Assembly (NCBI RefSeq): GCF_006352025.1
Contig: NZ_CP040936.1
Location: 2,852,001-2,916,000, forward strand
DNA: 64,000 bases
Direction of reading: 5' to 3'
DNA from: Hymenobacter sp. DG01
GTDB taxonomy: Bacteria; Bacteroidota; Bacteroidia; Cytophagales; Hymenobacteraceae
A program made the translations under genes and the position numbers. Under the pieces are notes generated by a model, which did not search any database, had not been told where the DNA came from, and was given only the letters and a program-made list of their open reading frames with translations. Positions 25,183-34,435 of this stretch are shown piece after piece. Every line of letters begins with the position of its first letter. The first letter of the stretch is position 1.

Positions 25183-28100
25183 GTGAAAAAACCCCTGCTG
25201 CTCATTATCCCGGCCCTGGCTTCGCTCGGCCTTACCCAGTGCCAGACGAGCAAGCCAACGGCTACTGCTGGGACTTCTTCCTCCACTCCCGTCGCCGCTA
25301 CCCCGGCTGCGCAGCAGAAAGAGTACAAGTACCAGACCGTAGAAGGCGACCCGCTGAAAGCACGCATCTACACCCTGGACAACGGCCTGACCGTTTACCT
25401 CTCCGACTACGACGACGCCCCGCGCATCCAGACTTACCTGGCGGTGCGTGCCGGCTCCAAAAACGACCCCAGCACCGCTACCGGCCTGGCCCACTACCTG
25501 GAGCACATGGTGTTCAAGGGCACCTCCCGGCTGGGCACCCAGAACTGGGCTGCCGAGAAAGTGGAGCTGGATAAGATTGAGGCCCTCTACGAGCAGTACC
25601 GCGCTCAGCGCAACGACCCCGCCGCCCGCAAGCGTACCTACCACCAGATTGACTCAATTTCCAGCGTAGCGGCCAAGTACGCCGTGGCCAATGAGTACGA
25701 CAAGGTGATGGGCGCCATCGGGGCCAAGGGCTCCAACGCCTATACCTCCGTGGAGCAGACGGTGTACCAGGAAGACATTCCGAGCAACCAGCTGGAAAAA
25801 TGGGCCGCCATTCAGGCTGAGCGCATGGGGGAAATGGTGCCGCGCTTGTTTCACACCGAGCTAGAAGCCGTGTACGAGGAAAAGAACCGCGGCCTGGACT
25901 CTGACTTCCGCAAGGAGTTTGAGGCCATGAACGCCAGCCTGTTCCAGAAGCACGAGTACGGCACCCAGACCACCATCGGGACCATCGAGCACCTGCAGAA
26001 CCCCTCCATTACCGAAATCAAGAAGTACTTCGGCCAGTACTACGTGCCCAACAACGTGGCCCTGTGCCTGAGCGGTGACCTGGACTACGACCAGACCATC
26101 CGCATCATCGACCAGTATTTCGGCAAGCTGCAAAGCAAGCCGGTACCGGCCTTCACACCGGCCCAGGAGGCGCCTATTACGGCCCCTATCGTGAAGGAAG
26201 TGCTGGGCCCCGACGCCGAAAATGTGATGGTTGGGTTCCGCTTTCCCGGCACCGCCACCCGCGACGCGCTGGTGCTGCGCATGATCGACAAGATTCTGAG
26301 CAATGGGCAGGCCGGCCTTATCGACCTGGACCTGAACCAGAAGCAGGCCGTGCTGAGCGCCGCTTCATTCACGGACCTCAACAACGATTATTCCACTCAC
26401 ATCCTGTACGCTACTCCCCGCCAAGGCCAGAGCCTGAACCAGGTGCGCGACCTGCTGCTAGGTGAACTGAACAAGGTGAAGAAGGGCGACTTCCCGGAGT
26501 GGCTGATTCCGGCCATCATCAACAACGAGCAGCTGCAGCGCACCAAGAGCTACGAGAGCAACGAGGCCCGGGCCGGCGCCTTCGTGGCGGCTTTCGTGGC
26601 CCGCGAGGACTGGAAAGACTACCTCAAGCAGTTCGACGACTTCGCGACCATCACCAAAGAGGAAGTAATGCGCGTGGCCCAGCAGTACTACGGCCCCGGC
26701 TACGCCCTGGTGTACAAGCGTACCGGCCAGGACCCCAACAAGGTGAAAGTGGTAAAGCCCGCCATTACGCCCGTGCCGGTGAACCGCGAAGCCGCCTCCG
26801 ACTTCTACAAGCAGGTAACCAGCATGACCTCGCCGGAGCTGCAGCCGGTGTTCCTGGACTATAAGAAAGACATTCAGGAAACGAAGCTGGCCTCGGGCAT
26901 TCCGGTGTACTACACCCACAACGCCGAGAACAACCTCTTCAACCTGTACTACGTGCTCGATCTGGGCACGAACCACGACCCCAAGCTGGGCCTCGCCACC
27001 GATTACCTGCAGTACCTGGGTACCGGTAAGTACAACGCCGCTCAACTCCAGCAGGAGTTCTACAAGCTGGGTTGCTCCTTCTCGGTGCAAAGCGGCCAAG
27101 ACCGTACTTTCGTTAGCCTCTCCGGCCTCGACAGCAACTTTGAGCAGGCCCTGCAGCTGTTTGAAAGCCTGCTGGCCGCGCCTAAGCCCGATGCGGCGGC
27201 CCTCAAGAACATGGTAGCTGGGGTGCTCAAAGCCCGTCAGGATGCCAAGCTGAACAAAGGTGTTATCCTGAATCAGGCCCTTGTGAACTACGCCAAGTAC
27301 GGCGCCAAGAACCCCTTCACCACGCAGCTGAGCGAGAAAGAGCTGAAGGCCCTGAAGCCCGAGCAACTCACCGCCCTCATCCAGAAGCTCCCGACCTACC
27401 AGCACCGCGTGCTTTACTACGGTCCGCGGCCGGTTTCAGAGGATGCTGTAAAAATTTCTCATTACGAGAATGGCACTAGCAAAAGTGAACATATAGTAGG
27501 CATTACCAATGTACTAGACCAACTCCACCGCGTTCCGGCCAAGCTCACGCCCGTACCAGCCAACAAGGACTTTGCGGAGCAGCCGCTGACGGACAGCAAG
27601 GTGTACTGGGTGGACTACAACATGGTGCAGGCCGAAATCCTGTTCCTGAGCAAAGGGCCCGTGTTTGACAAAGGTTTGCTGCCGACGACCAGCCTCTACA
27701 ACGAGTATTTCGGGGGTAGCATGGGGAGCATTGTGTTCCAGGAGCTGCGCGAGTCGAAGGCCCTGGCGTACTCGGCTTCCTCGCGGTTTGCCTCGGCCGA
27801 TAAGGTAGGGCGCAGCTCCTACAACCTCAGCTACATTGGCACCCAGAGCGACAAGCTGCCCGAGGCCATGGCCGGCATGAACACCCTGCTCAACGACATG
27901 CCCGTGGCCGAAGCCAATCTGCAGATTGCTAAGCAGAGCATCCGCAACAGCATTGCCACCGAGCGGATCACCAAGTCCGATATTCTGTTCAGCTACGAGC
28001 GCGCCAAGCGCCTTGGCCTCGACTACGATGTGCGCCGCGACGTGTACGAGCAGACCTCCAACATGAGCTTCCAGGATCTGCAGAAATTCCAGCAGGCCCG

Positions 28101-28221
28101 CGTGAAGGGTCAGCCCCAAACCATTCTGGTTATCGGTTCCAAAGACCGCCTCAACTTCAAGGAATTGGCCAAGTACGGCCAGGTCCAGCAACTCACGCTG
28201 AAAGAGATTTTCGGCTATTAA
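25183..28221 (+). CDS. M16 family zinc metalloprotease (insulinase type), lipoprotein
   Basis: From the GTG at 25183 the protein has 1012 residues. It opens with a lipoprotein signal (MKKPLLLIIPALASLGLTQC, Cys20). The inverted zinc motif HxxEH is H104-Y-L-E107-H108. The second zinc Glu is expected about 75 residues later, in the region of EEKNRGLDSDFRKE. The length fits two fused M16 halves, the second without a zinc motif, as in pitrilysin-type proteins. It probably degrades peptides in the periplasm or at the outer membrane. An earlier in-frame ATG would add 57 residues that cross the inverted repeat and the promoter, so I reject it. Confidence 0.92.
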   Translation: MKKPLLLIIPALASLGLTQCQTSKPTATAGTSSSTPVAATPAAQQKEYKYQTVEGDPLKARIYTLDNGLTVYLSDYDDAPRIQTYLAVRAGSKNDPSTATGLAHYLEHMVFKGTSRLGTQNWAAEKVELDKIEALYEQYRAQRNDPAARKRTYHQIDSISSVAAKYAVANEYDKVMGAIGAKGSNAYTSVEQTVYQEDIPSNQLEKWAAIQAERMGEMVPRLFHTELEAVYEEKNRGLDSDFRKEFEAMNASLFQKHEYGTQTTIGTIEHLQNPSITEIKKYFGQYYVPNNVALCLSGDLDYDQTIRIIDQYFGKLQSKPVPAFTPAQEAPITAPIVKEVLGPDAENVMVGFRFPGTATRDALVLRMIDKILSNGQAGLIDLDLNQKQAVLSAASFTDLNNDYSTHILYATPRQGQSLNQVRDLLLGELNKVKKGDFPEWLIPAIINNEQLQRTKSYESNEARAGAFVAAFVAREDWKDYLKQFDDFATITKEEVMRVAQQYYGPGYALVYKRTGQDPNKVKVVKPAITPVPVNREAASDFYKQVTSMTSPELQPVFLDYKKDIQETKLASGIPVYYTHNAENNLFNLYYVLDLGTNHDPKLGLATDYLQYLGTGKYNAAQLQQEFYKLGCSFSVQSGQDRTFVSLSGLDSNFEQALQLFESLLAAPKPDAAALKNMVAGVLKARQDAKLNKGVILNQALVNYAKYGAKNPFTTQLSEKELKALKPEQLTALIQKLPTYQHRVLYYGPRPVSEDAVKISHYENGTSKSEHIVGITNVLDQLHRVPAKLTPVPANKDFAEQPLTDSKVYWVDYNMVQAEILFLSKGPVFDKGLLPTTSLYNEYFGGSMGSIVFQELRESKALAYSASSRFASADKVGRSSYNLSYIGTQSDKLPEAMAGMNTLLNDMPVAEANLQIAKQSIRNSIATERITKSDILFSYERAKRLGLDYDVRRDVYEQTSNMSFQDLQKFQQARVKGQPQTILVIGSKDRLNFKELAKYGQVQQLTLKEIFGY

Positions 28222-28229
28222 CCCCGCCT

Positions 28230-28332
28230 GCCTGTCATGCTGAGCTTGTCGAAGCATCTCTAGCTCTGGCTAACTCCTAACGCTTGCTCAACGAAGCAGT
28301 AGAGATGCTTCGACAAGCTCAGCATGACAGGC
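28230..28332. repeat. Perfect 33-bp inverted repeat, element A
   Basis: Arms 28230-28262 and 28300-28332 are exact reverse complements around a 37-nt loop. The arm reads GCCTGTCATGCTGAGCTTGT then CGAAGCATCTCTA. It lies 8 bp after the M16 stop and 58 bp before icd. The shared core is GTCATGCTGAGC ... CGAAGCATCTC. Confidence 0.9.
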
Positions 28333-28390
28333 GAGTGGTTTTTACCCCTCAACCACAACAACACTAAGTACCCAAAGTACCTTTTCAACA

Positions 28391-29653
28391 ATGGCAGAGA
28401 AAATCACCATCAAGAACGGCAAGCTGAATGTGCCCGATCAACCCATCATCCCGTTCATCGAAGGCGACGGCACGGGTCCGGACATCTGGGCGGCTTCCGT
28501 CCGCGTGTTCGACGCGGCAGTAGAAAAAGCCTACGGCGGCTCGCGCAAGCTGGTGTGGAAAGAAGTAATGGCTGGCGAGAAGTCGTTCAAGCAGACTGGT
28601 AACTGGCTGCCCAACGAAACCCTGGATGCTTTCCGCGACTACCTGGTGGGCATCAAAGGCCCCCTGACTACCCCCGTAGGCGGTGGCATCCGTTCCCTGA
28701 ACGTGGCCCTGCGCCAAGAGCTGGACCTGTACGCCTGCGTACGCCCGGTGCGGTGGTTTGAAGGCGTACCCTCGCCCGTGAAGCAGCCGAACCTAACCGA
28801 CATGGTTATCTTCCGTGAGAACACCGAGGATATCTACGCCGGCATCGAGTACATGAACGGCACGCCCCAGGCTCAGAAAATGCTGGAATTCCTGCAGGAT
28901 GAGATGGGTGTGAAGAAAATCCGCTTCCCCGAGTCGTCGTCGTTCGGCATTAAGCCCGTATCGAAAGAAGGCACCGAGCGTCTGGTGCGCGCTGCTATTC
29001 AGTACGCCATCGACAACAACAAGCCTTCAGTGACCATTGTGCACAAGGGCAACATCATGAAGTTCACCGAGGGTGCCTTCAAAACCTGGGGTTACGAGCT
29101 GGCTGAGCGTGAGTTCGGCGACAAAGTGTACACCTGGGCTCAGTACGACAAGGTAGCCGCCAAGCAAGGCCAGGAAGTAGCCGACGCCCAGCAGAAAGCT
29201 GCTCTGGAAAGCGGCAAGATTCTGGTGAAGGACAGCATTGCTGATGCCTTCCTGCAGCAGATCCTGCTCCGCCCCGCCGATTACTCGGTAGTGGCTACCC
29301 TGAACCTGAACGGCGACTATATCTCCGACGCTTTGGCCGCCATCGTGGGTGGTATCGGCATTGCGCCCGGTGCCAACATCAACTACGTAACCGGCCACGC
29401 CATTTTCGAAGCTACCCACGGCACCGCGCCCAAGTATGCTGGCCTCGATAAGGTGAACCCCGGTTCGGTTATTCTCTCGGGTGCCCTGATGCTGGAGCAC
29501 CTGGGCTGGCAGGAAGCTGCCGACCTGATCTACAAAGGCCTGGAAGCCGCCATTGCCTCGAAGCGCGTAACCTACGACTTCGAGCGTCTGATGGACGGTG
29601 CTACCCTGCTGAAGTGCAGCGAGTTCGGCGACGAGATTATCAGCCGGATGTAG
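28391..29653 (+). CDS. icd: NADP-dependent isocitrate dehydrogenase
   Basis: This 420-residue TCA-cycle enzyme converts isocitrate to 2-oxoglutarate and CO2 in the cytosol. The sequence follows the E. coli Icd type closely: [30 protein letters not shown] (with the regulatory-type Ser), [28 protein letters not shown] and [15 protein letters not shown]. The cofactor region [17 protein letters not shown] has the Lys-Tyr typical of NADP enzymes. A strong terminator follows. It stands alone between the repeat element and an AT-rich unknown gene. Confidence 0.97.
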   Translation: MAEKITIKNGKLNVPDQPIIPFIEGDGTGPDIWAASVRVFDAAVEKAYGGSRKLVWKEVMAGEKSFKQTGNWLPNETLDAFRDYLVGIKGPLTTPVGGGIRSLNVALRQELDLYACVRPVRWFEGVPSPVKQPNLTDMVIFRENTEDIYAGIEYMNGTPQAQKMLEFLQDEMGVKKIRFPESSSFGIKPVSKEGTERLVRAAIQYAIDNNKPSVTIVHKGNIMKFTEGAFKTWGYELAEREFGDKVYTWAQYDKVAAKQGQEVADAQQKAALESGKILVKDSIADAFLQQILLRPADYSVVATLNLNGDYISDALAAIVGGIGIAPGANINYVTGHAIFEATHGTAPKYAGLDKVNPGSVILSGALMLEHLGWQEAADLIYKGLEAAIASKRVTYDFERLMDGATLLKCSEFGDEIISRM

Positions 29654-29681
29654 TAGCTTGGCACTAGCCAATTAAATCACG

Positions 29682-29717
29682 AAACCCCACGTTGGCTGCA
29701 AGGCCGGCGCGGGGTTT
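29682..29717 (+). terminator. Terminator of icd
   Basis: AAACCCC and GGGGTTT pair, with a partly paired inner stem (GTTGGC with GCCGGC), followed by TATTTTACC. Confidence 0.75.
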
Positions 29718-29796
29718 TATTTTACCAAAAAAATTGTTTTTTACTCTTGATCAATATGTTATTTATTTCAACTCTTCCTTTTCTAAACCTCTCAGC

Positions 29797-30273
29797 ATGT
29801 TTTCTTTAACCATTATATTTTATTTGATGGGACTTCAATACATATTTTCTCATCAGGAATATTCTAGCACGAAAATAACCGATTCTAAAAATTGTTTTAC
29901 TGTTATAAAAATTGATTCCATAACTTCCTACATCCTATCAGATTTATCTAGGTTGCAAAATGGCGGGTATAGGACTTACGATGGCATTTACATTATCTAT
30001 GCTAAGAAGGGCAACAAAACATATAGAGTGATAACAGATAAGATTAGATATAATTATAGAAAGAACATATATACAGGAAATTGTTATGAATTTAATCTCA
30101 AAAGTTATTTTGATCAAGGTTCCAAAGAACCAGTTGATCTCGAGTTAGCTCAAGCCCAAGGAATCACAATAAATAACATTTATATCAAGCGCAGTGTCGA
30201 TAACTTGAGCGACATTTTTTATGACCAAGATTTAGAAGGATTATATCTCAAAAAAATCAAAGACAAAAATTAA
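29797..30273 (+). CDS. AT-rich ORFan, possibly secreted, 158 aa
   Basis: I do not recognise this protein. The chosen ATG gives a hydrophobic N-terminus (MFSLTIIFYLMGLQYIFS) that could be a signal peptide or an anchor. The rest is rich in Lys, Ile, Tyr, Asn and Ser, with a likely alpha/beta character. Codon use (AAA, ATA, TTA, AAT, AGA) is entirely unlike the GC-rich neighbours, and the stretch 29720-30290 stands out as low GC. This suggests recent transfer from an AT-rich genome, perhaps another Bacteroidota. An upstream in-frame start would cross the icd terminator, so I reject it. Confidence 0.7.
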   Translation: MFSLTIIFYLMGLQYIFSHQEYSSTKITDSKNCFTVIKIDSITSYILSDLSRLQNGGYRTYDGIYIIYAKKGNKTYRVITDKIRYNYRKNIYTGNCYEFNLKSYFDQGSKEPVDLELAQAQGITINNIYIKRSVDNLSDIFYDQDLEGLYLKKIKDKN

Positions 30274-30397
30274 CGCTATAGTTTAACCATTCGATATAGC
30301 TCCGGCAGAATGAAAAGCCTACCTTATCGGTACGATCCCGCTTCGCACGCTTACCCATAACTTACCAGGTTGAGGGTGTGCTAATCACCCACTTCCT

Positions 30398-30429
30398 GAA
30401 GCCCCGGCAGAGCCACCTGCCGGGGCTTC
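30398..30429 (+). terminator. Terminator after the AT-rich gene
   Basis: GAAGCCCCGGCAG and CTGCCGGGGCTTC form a perfect 13-bp stem, followed by GTCTTTT. The 124 bp between the ORFan stop and this stem hold nothing I can name. Confidence 0.75.
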
Positions 30430-30511
30430 GTCTTTTCAGACGACGCGTTGGCGGGGTGACAACCGTGCGAATAGGGTAAAAGTAGCAACCTCCGGGGTAG
30501 CCCAACAACAA

Positions 30512-30538
30512 ACAGAGCGCCCAAATGGGGCGCTCTGT
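30512..30538 (-). terminator. Terminator of msrB
   Basis: ACAGAGCGCCC and GGGCGCTCTGT form the stem 30 bp past the msrB stop. On the minus strand it is followed by TTGTTGTTGG. Confidence 0.7.
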
Positions 30539-30567
30539 GAGGTTTAAGCCAGTTATGGGGGTAGGCG

Positions 30568-31161
30568 CTAGTTGCCTAACACACCGAAGGCGGGGCTTTT
30601 GCCGGGCACGAAGTCGAGGGCGATGGAATTCATGCAGTAGCGCTGGCCGGTGGGCGGCGGGCCGTCGTTGAAGATGTGGCCGAGGTGGGCGTCGCAGCGG
30701 CCGCAGAGCACTTCGGTGCGCTCCATGCCGAGGGTGTTGTCGGCCTCGTAGCGCACGGCTTTGGTGCGCAGGGGCTCGAAGAAGCTGGGCCAGCCACAGT
30801 CGCTGGCAAACTTGGCCATGGAACGGAACAGGGCATTGCCGCAGGCGGCGCAGTAGTAGGTGCCTTTGGCCTCGGCGTTCCAGTATTTGCCGGTGAAGGG
30901 CCGCTCGGTGTCTTTGCCCCGAGCCACGCGGTACACATCAGGCGTGAGTACCTTCTGCCACTGGGCATCGGAGAGGCGCAGATGGGTGGTGTCGGTGCGG
31001 GAGTAGTAGGGGTTGCGGCCGGTGGCGGGGGTAGCAGGCTTGGCGGCCGTTTTGGCTGCGGCGGCCGGGGCTTTGGCTTTAGAAGGCGTGGTTTGGGCCT
31101 GGCCCTCGCAGGAGAAACAGCTGGTAGCCAGCAGCAACAGCCCAGCAATGCGAATCAGCAT
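30568..31161 (-). CDS. msrB: Peptide-methionine (R)-S-oxide reductase, exported
   Basis: This 197-residue protein reduces the R form of methionine sulfoxide in proteins. The leader ends LLATSCFSC, so it is probably a lipoprotein or otherwise exported, acting in the envelope. A linker rich in Lys and Ala follows (about 25-50), then the MsrB fold. The zinc ligands are CAACG and CGRCDAHLG. The catalytic Cys lies in RYCMNSIAL. I use the ATG at 31161; the longer frame would add 33 residues with no signal character. It is monocistronic. Confidence 0.93.
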   Translation of the reverse strand: MLIRIAGLLLLATSCFSCEGQAQTTPSKAKAPAAAAKTAAKPATPATGRNPYYSRTDTTHLRLSDAQWQKVLTPDVYRVARGKDTERPFTGKYWNAEAKGTYYCAACGNALFRSMAKFASDCGWPSFFEPLRTKAVRYEADNTLGMERTEVLCGRCDAHLGHIFNDGPPPTGQRYCMNSIALDFVPGKSPAFGVLGN

Positions 31162-31307
31162 GAGGCAAGAAGTAAAGTGTATCTGCACATACGTAGTTGC
31201 TACCCCTATCGGTTCCTCTGAACCTGAACCGTTGCGGCCGCTGCCCGGACTTAGCACCATTCTTGCGCCCCTGAGCGGATACGTACCTCTGATTCCTCGC
31301 TTTATCT

Positions 31308-31646
31308 ATGAAACGCTACTTACTTGCTACCCTCCTGGCGCTAGGCAGCCTGACTGCCGCGCACGCCCAGACCTCCGTGGTTGTCAACCCCGACGGAACC
31401 CACTCGATACTGGAGCAAACCGGCGGCTCGGCGGTGCTGATCAACCCTAACGGCACGCACACTGTGGTTCCGAATGTAGATAGCAACCCTACAGTTATCG
31501 TCAACCCGGATGGTACCCACTCCGTCCTCCACCGCCTTGGCGGCACCAACTTGCTGGTTACGCCCAGCGGTTCTCATCAAGTCCTCACTACCCCTGATAC
31601 TACCCACTACCTGCGCTTGCTACGCATCAAGAAACGAAAGCAGTAA
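31308..31646 (+). CDS. Small secreted protein with four NPDGTH-type repeats
   Basis: This 112-residue protein has a Sec signal peptide (MKRYLLATLLALGSLTAAHAQ) and a mature part made of four short repeats: VVVNPDGTHSIL, VLINPNGTHTVV, VIVNPDGTHSVL and LLVTPSGSHQVL. The repeat is a beta strand, an NPDGTH-type turn and a second strand, about 20-22 residues apart. The tail is basic (LRIKKRKQ). The His in each turn could bind a metal, but that is a guess. I do not know the family. It stands between msrB (divergent) and a convergent hydrolase. Confidence 0.75.
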   Translation: MKRYLLATLLALGSLTAAHAQTSVVVNPDGTHSILEQTGGSAVLINPNGTHTVVPNVDSNPTVIVNPDGTHSVLHRLGGTNLLVTPSGSHQVLTTPDTTHYLRLLRIKKRKQ

Positions 31647-31676
31647 TACATTGACCCTCCCTTCGTAATAAAAGGC

Positions 31677-31772
31677 CGTCATGTCGAGCTTGTCGAGACA
31701 TCTCGCGTGCTGACGTAGGAATTACTACCCCAACCTCAGCACGCGAGATGTCTCGACAAGCTCAACATGACG
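31677..31772. repeat. 37-bp inverted repeat with one mismatch, element B
   Basis: Arms 31677-31713 and 31736-31772 are reverse complements with a single mismatch (C in GTCGAGC on the left; the right arm encodes GTTGAGC). The arm begins CGTCATGTCGAGCTTGTCGA and continues GACATCTCGCGTGCTGA. It lies between convergent genes and is followed by TTCTTTTTGTTTT, so it probably also terminates the + transcript. Confidence 0.9.
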
Positions 31773-31809
31773 TTCTTTTTGTTTTATATCCATGCCTCCA
31801 ACACTCCTG

Positions 31810-33303
31810 CTAGTTCTGCAGCTTTTTGAGGTAGGCGGCAGCGGCGGTGTTTTTGGGATTGAGGGCCAGGGCGCGCTTGTAGTTTTTGGCGGCTAGCTCC
31901 TGGTTGCCCAGGTCGGCGTAGGTTTCGGCGAGGCTGTCGTAGGTGTTGGCGCTCTGGGGGTAAAGGCTGACGTTGAGCTTGAACACCTCCAGGGCCTCCT
32001 GGGCCATGTTCTGACGGAGCAGCATGTAGCCCCAGGCGTTTACTTCGTCTTCGGGCAGCTGATAGGCGGCGTTCTTCTTTTTCTCCTGCTTTACCAGCGC
32101 CGAGGCCTGTGCAAAACCACGTTTGCGCAGCTCAGTGTGCAGGCCCCGTATGGTGGGCGGCAGCCCGAACCCAGCTACGGCGCGCATATCGGGGAGGTAG
32201 TGGCCGGCTATTTCGTCCATGAACACGTCGGGGTTGGCCCCGATGAGGTTGGTTAGGACCACAATGGCCAGGTCATCATCGGGGTAAATGAACAGGGCGG
32301 AGCGGCCCCCGCCTACTGGCGCCACCGCGCGGTGCTCTGGGCGCGCCACGGTGGGCCAGCCCAGGGCGTAGCCGTTGAGCATGCGACTGAAACCGCGCTG
32401 AGTGCCGTTGTTGAGGTTACCAGGCGTCCAGAGGGTAGGAAGGCTGGCGGGTTTCAGGAGCTGGCCCTGTTGCAGGGCGATAATCCAGCGGGCTACTTCC
32501 TCGGCCGTGGAGCTCATGCCGGCCGCCGTGCGCAACATGGGCGGAAACGTTTCGAAGGTGTTGCGGAGCTGATGGCCCCGGCGCATGCGGCCGTTGCTGT
32601 TGTGGTAATAGGTGTAGCCCCGCGCCCCATGGGGCAGCACGTCGTGGGCGTCGCCGAAGGTGGTGCGCGGCATCCCGACCACGTTCAGCTGGCGCTCCTG
32701 AATAAACTGGATAAACGGCTGCCCGCTGAGCTTGTCAATGATTTTGCCCAGCAGCAGGTAGTTGGTCTGGTTGTAGGCAAACTTCTCGCCCGGCGCGAAA
32801 TCCATGGGCTGGGTTTGCACCTTGGCCCAGGCGGCGCTTTCGTTTTCCTCGGTCACCATCTCATCGTCAGGCATAATATCGGGCAGGCCGGAGGTGTGAG
32901 TGAGCAGCTGCCGGACCGTAACGGGCTGCCAGGCCGCGGGCAGACCATCGAGGTAGCGGGAGACGGGCGCCGAGAGGTCGAGCTTGCCGGCTTCTACCAG
33001 CTGCATCACCGCTACCCCCACAAAGGCCTTGGTAATGGAGTTGATGGTAAACCGCGTCTGGCCGGTTACCGGCACCGAGTCCTGCACGTTAGCCAGCCCG
33101 TACTGCCCCGTCCGGATGATTTTGCCGTGTCGGATAACGGCCAGCTGCAGCCCGGGAATGCGGAGCTGGCGCATTTTGGCTTGCAGAAACAGGTCGAGGC
33201 TGTCGGGAGGGGTAGCGGCCTGCGCCTGCGAGGTAGCATCAAGGCTCAGGAACAGTACCAGCCAGACCAGCGGGGCCCAGGCAGATGTACGGGGCGTTTT
33301 CAT
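31810..33303 (-). CDS. Class-C beta-lactamase-like serine hydrolase with C-terminal TPR
   Basis: This 497-residue exported protein belongs to the beta-lactamase/transpeptidase-like fold. A Sec signal covers about residues 1-28. The nucleophile motif is S89-I-T-K92 (TINSITKAF). The second motif, usually YxN, reads YNQTNY here, so the expected Asn is replaced by Gln. The third motif region is PVGGGRSALF. About residues 405-495 form TPR-like helices (AWGYMLLRQNMAQEALEVF, YADLGNQELAAKNYKRAL). Such proteins are often esterases or peptidases, not true beta-lactamases. The gene stands alone. Confidence 0.88.
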   Translation of the reverse strand: MKTPRTSAWAPLVWLVLFLSLDATSQAQAATPPDSLDLFLQAKMRQLRIPGLQLAVIRHGKIIRTGQYGLANVQDSVPVTGQTRFTINSITKAFVGVAVMQLVEAGKLDLSAPVSRYLDGLPAAWQPVTVRQLLTHTSGLPDIMPDDEMVTEENESAAWAKVQTQPMDFAPGEKFAYNQTNYLLLGKIIDKLSGQPFIQFIQERQLNVVGMPRTTFGDAHDVLPHGARGYTYYHNSNGRMRRGHQLRNTFETFPPMLRTAAGMSSTAEEVARWIIALQQGQLLKPASLPTLWTPGNLNNGTQRGFSRMLNGYALGWPTVARPEHRAVAPVGGGRSALFIYPDDDLAIVVLTNLIGANPDVFMDEIAGHYLPDMRAVAGFGLPPTIRGLHTELRKRGFAQASALVKQEKKKNAAYQLPEDEVNAWGYMLLRQNMAQEALEVFKLNVSLYPQSANTYDSLAETYADLGNQELAAKNYKRALALNPKNTAAAAYLKKLQN

Positions 33304-33557
33304 GGGAGAGGAATTAAGGGAAAGAGACAGTAGCGGTGCGCGGCCGGGTTACGCAGGGACAGATGTAGCGCCATAATATAGGGTTGCCTCTATCTTAAAT
33401 ATTTCCCGGTAAGGCTGGTAATCCAGACCCGTCGGCTGACAAGACAAACCGGTGCCGCTCAGTAGGCGCCTGGCGGGGGTAGCCGACCTTTCGCCCAGAA
33501 CCGGAGGGTAGGCTGGCGCGGCTGGCGTAACTTGCGGCTTCATTTAGTTGCTGCCGT

Positions 33558-33857
33558 ATGCTTTCTTCTTTGTTGCGCACTTCGTTGGGCCGCCTGCGGG
33601 TGGTGGGGTTTCTGGAAGGTATTTCCTTCCTGGTGCTGTTGGGCATTGCCATGCCGCTGAAATACCTGCTGGGGCAGCCCGAGGCGGTGCGCGTGGTGGG
33701 CATGGCCCACGGGGTGCTGTTTGTGGCCTACGTACTGCTGGTGCTGCAAGTGAGTCTGGAGCGCAGCTGGTCGTGGCGGAAGGCCCTGCTGGCGCTGGCT
33801 GTGTCGCTGGTACCGCTCGGCACGTTCTGGGCCGATAAGAAGCTGTTTCGGGACTAG
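33558..33857 (+). CDS. DUF3817 family membrane protein
   Basis: This 99-residue integral membrane protein matches the DUF3817 pattern: LRVVGFLEGISFLVLLGIAMPLKYLLG, then VRVVGMAHGVLFVAYVLLVL, and a third helix near the end (ALLALAVSLVPLGTFWADKKL). Three transmembrane helices are expected. Function is unknown in the family. It has a long upstream space (33304-33557) in which I see no other gene. Confidence 0.88.
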   Translation: MLSSLLRTSLGRLRVVGFLEGISFLVLLGIAMPLKYLLGQPEAVRVVGMAHGVLFVAYVLLVLQVSLERSWSWRKALLALAVSLVPLGTFWADKKLFRD

Positions 33858-34016
33858 AGCCGCGCGCGCCGCGCCTGGGCTGCCCTCCGGCGGCGGGGCC
33901 CGCGCCGGGTACCACAACTTTTGGGCGTCCGTTAACTATCTCAGTCTGATTCGCGTACACGCTGTACTCCGGGTTACTACCCGGCAGCCTTCCTTTTCCA
34001 CGTGATTCATCTGTCT

Positions 34017-34361
34017 ATGAAAACCTCCTTGCTCCTAACCGCCCTGCTGGCTACCGGCCTGGCAACGGCCGCCCAAGCTCAAACCGGTACTACCTCCGGT
34101 ACCCAGGTTCAAACCACCAACGGCCAGACCACCCCGGCCACTACTACTACCACGGAGGCCCCGAAAGGTGTAGTGCAGGGTGCTACCATCGAAACCCAGA
34201 TCGGGACGGGCAACACCAGCCTGGCAGAGCCCAACCGCGTTTCGCCCACGGTACAGTCGCCGCAGGAGCGCACTATTCTTGATGGCGCCAACCCCAACGC
34301 CCGGGCCAACACCTCAAAAGGGACCAAAATGAAATCAACCAAAGTGAAGAGCAAGCCCTAA
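34017..34361 (+). CDS. Secreted Thr/Gln-rich protein, 114 aa
   Basis: The leader MKTSLLLTALLATGLATAAQAQ is a clear Sec signal. The mature part is Thr, Gly and Pro rich and looks disordered, ending with a strongly basic tail (TKMKSTKVKSKP). It resembles the gene at 1451 in general design. No function is evident. A bidirectional terminator follows. I use the ATG at 34017 because it starts the signal peptide; a GTG five codons earlier is in frame. Confidence 0.72.
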   Translation: MKTSLLLTALLATGLATAAQAQTGTTSGTQVQTTNGQTTPATTTTTEAPKGVVQGATIETQIGTGNTSLAEPNRVSPTVQSPQERTILDGANPNARANTSKGTKMKSTKVKSKP

Positions 34362-34382
34362 CGGCTGCTTTTTAACTGCAAC

Positions 34383-34414
34383 AAAAGGCCTCCCGGTACA
34401 CCGGGAGGCCTTTT
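34383..34414. terminator. Bidirectional terminator
   Basis: AAAAGGCCTCCCGG and CCGGGAGGCCTTTT form a 14-bp stem with a 4-nt loop and T runs on both strands. It serves the gene ending at 34361 and the SDR gene ending at 34436. Confidence 0.9.
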
Positions 34415-34435
34415 TGTTATCTGGCTACCAGGCGG

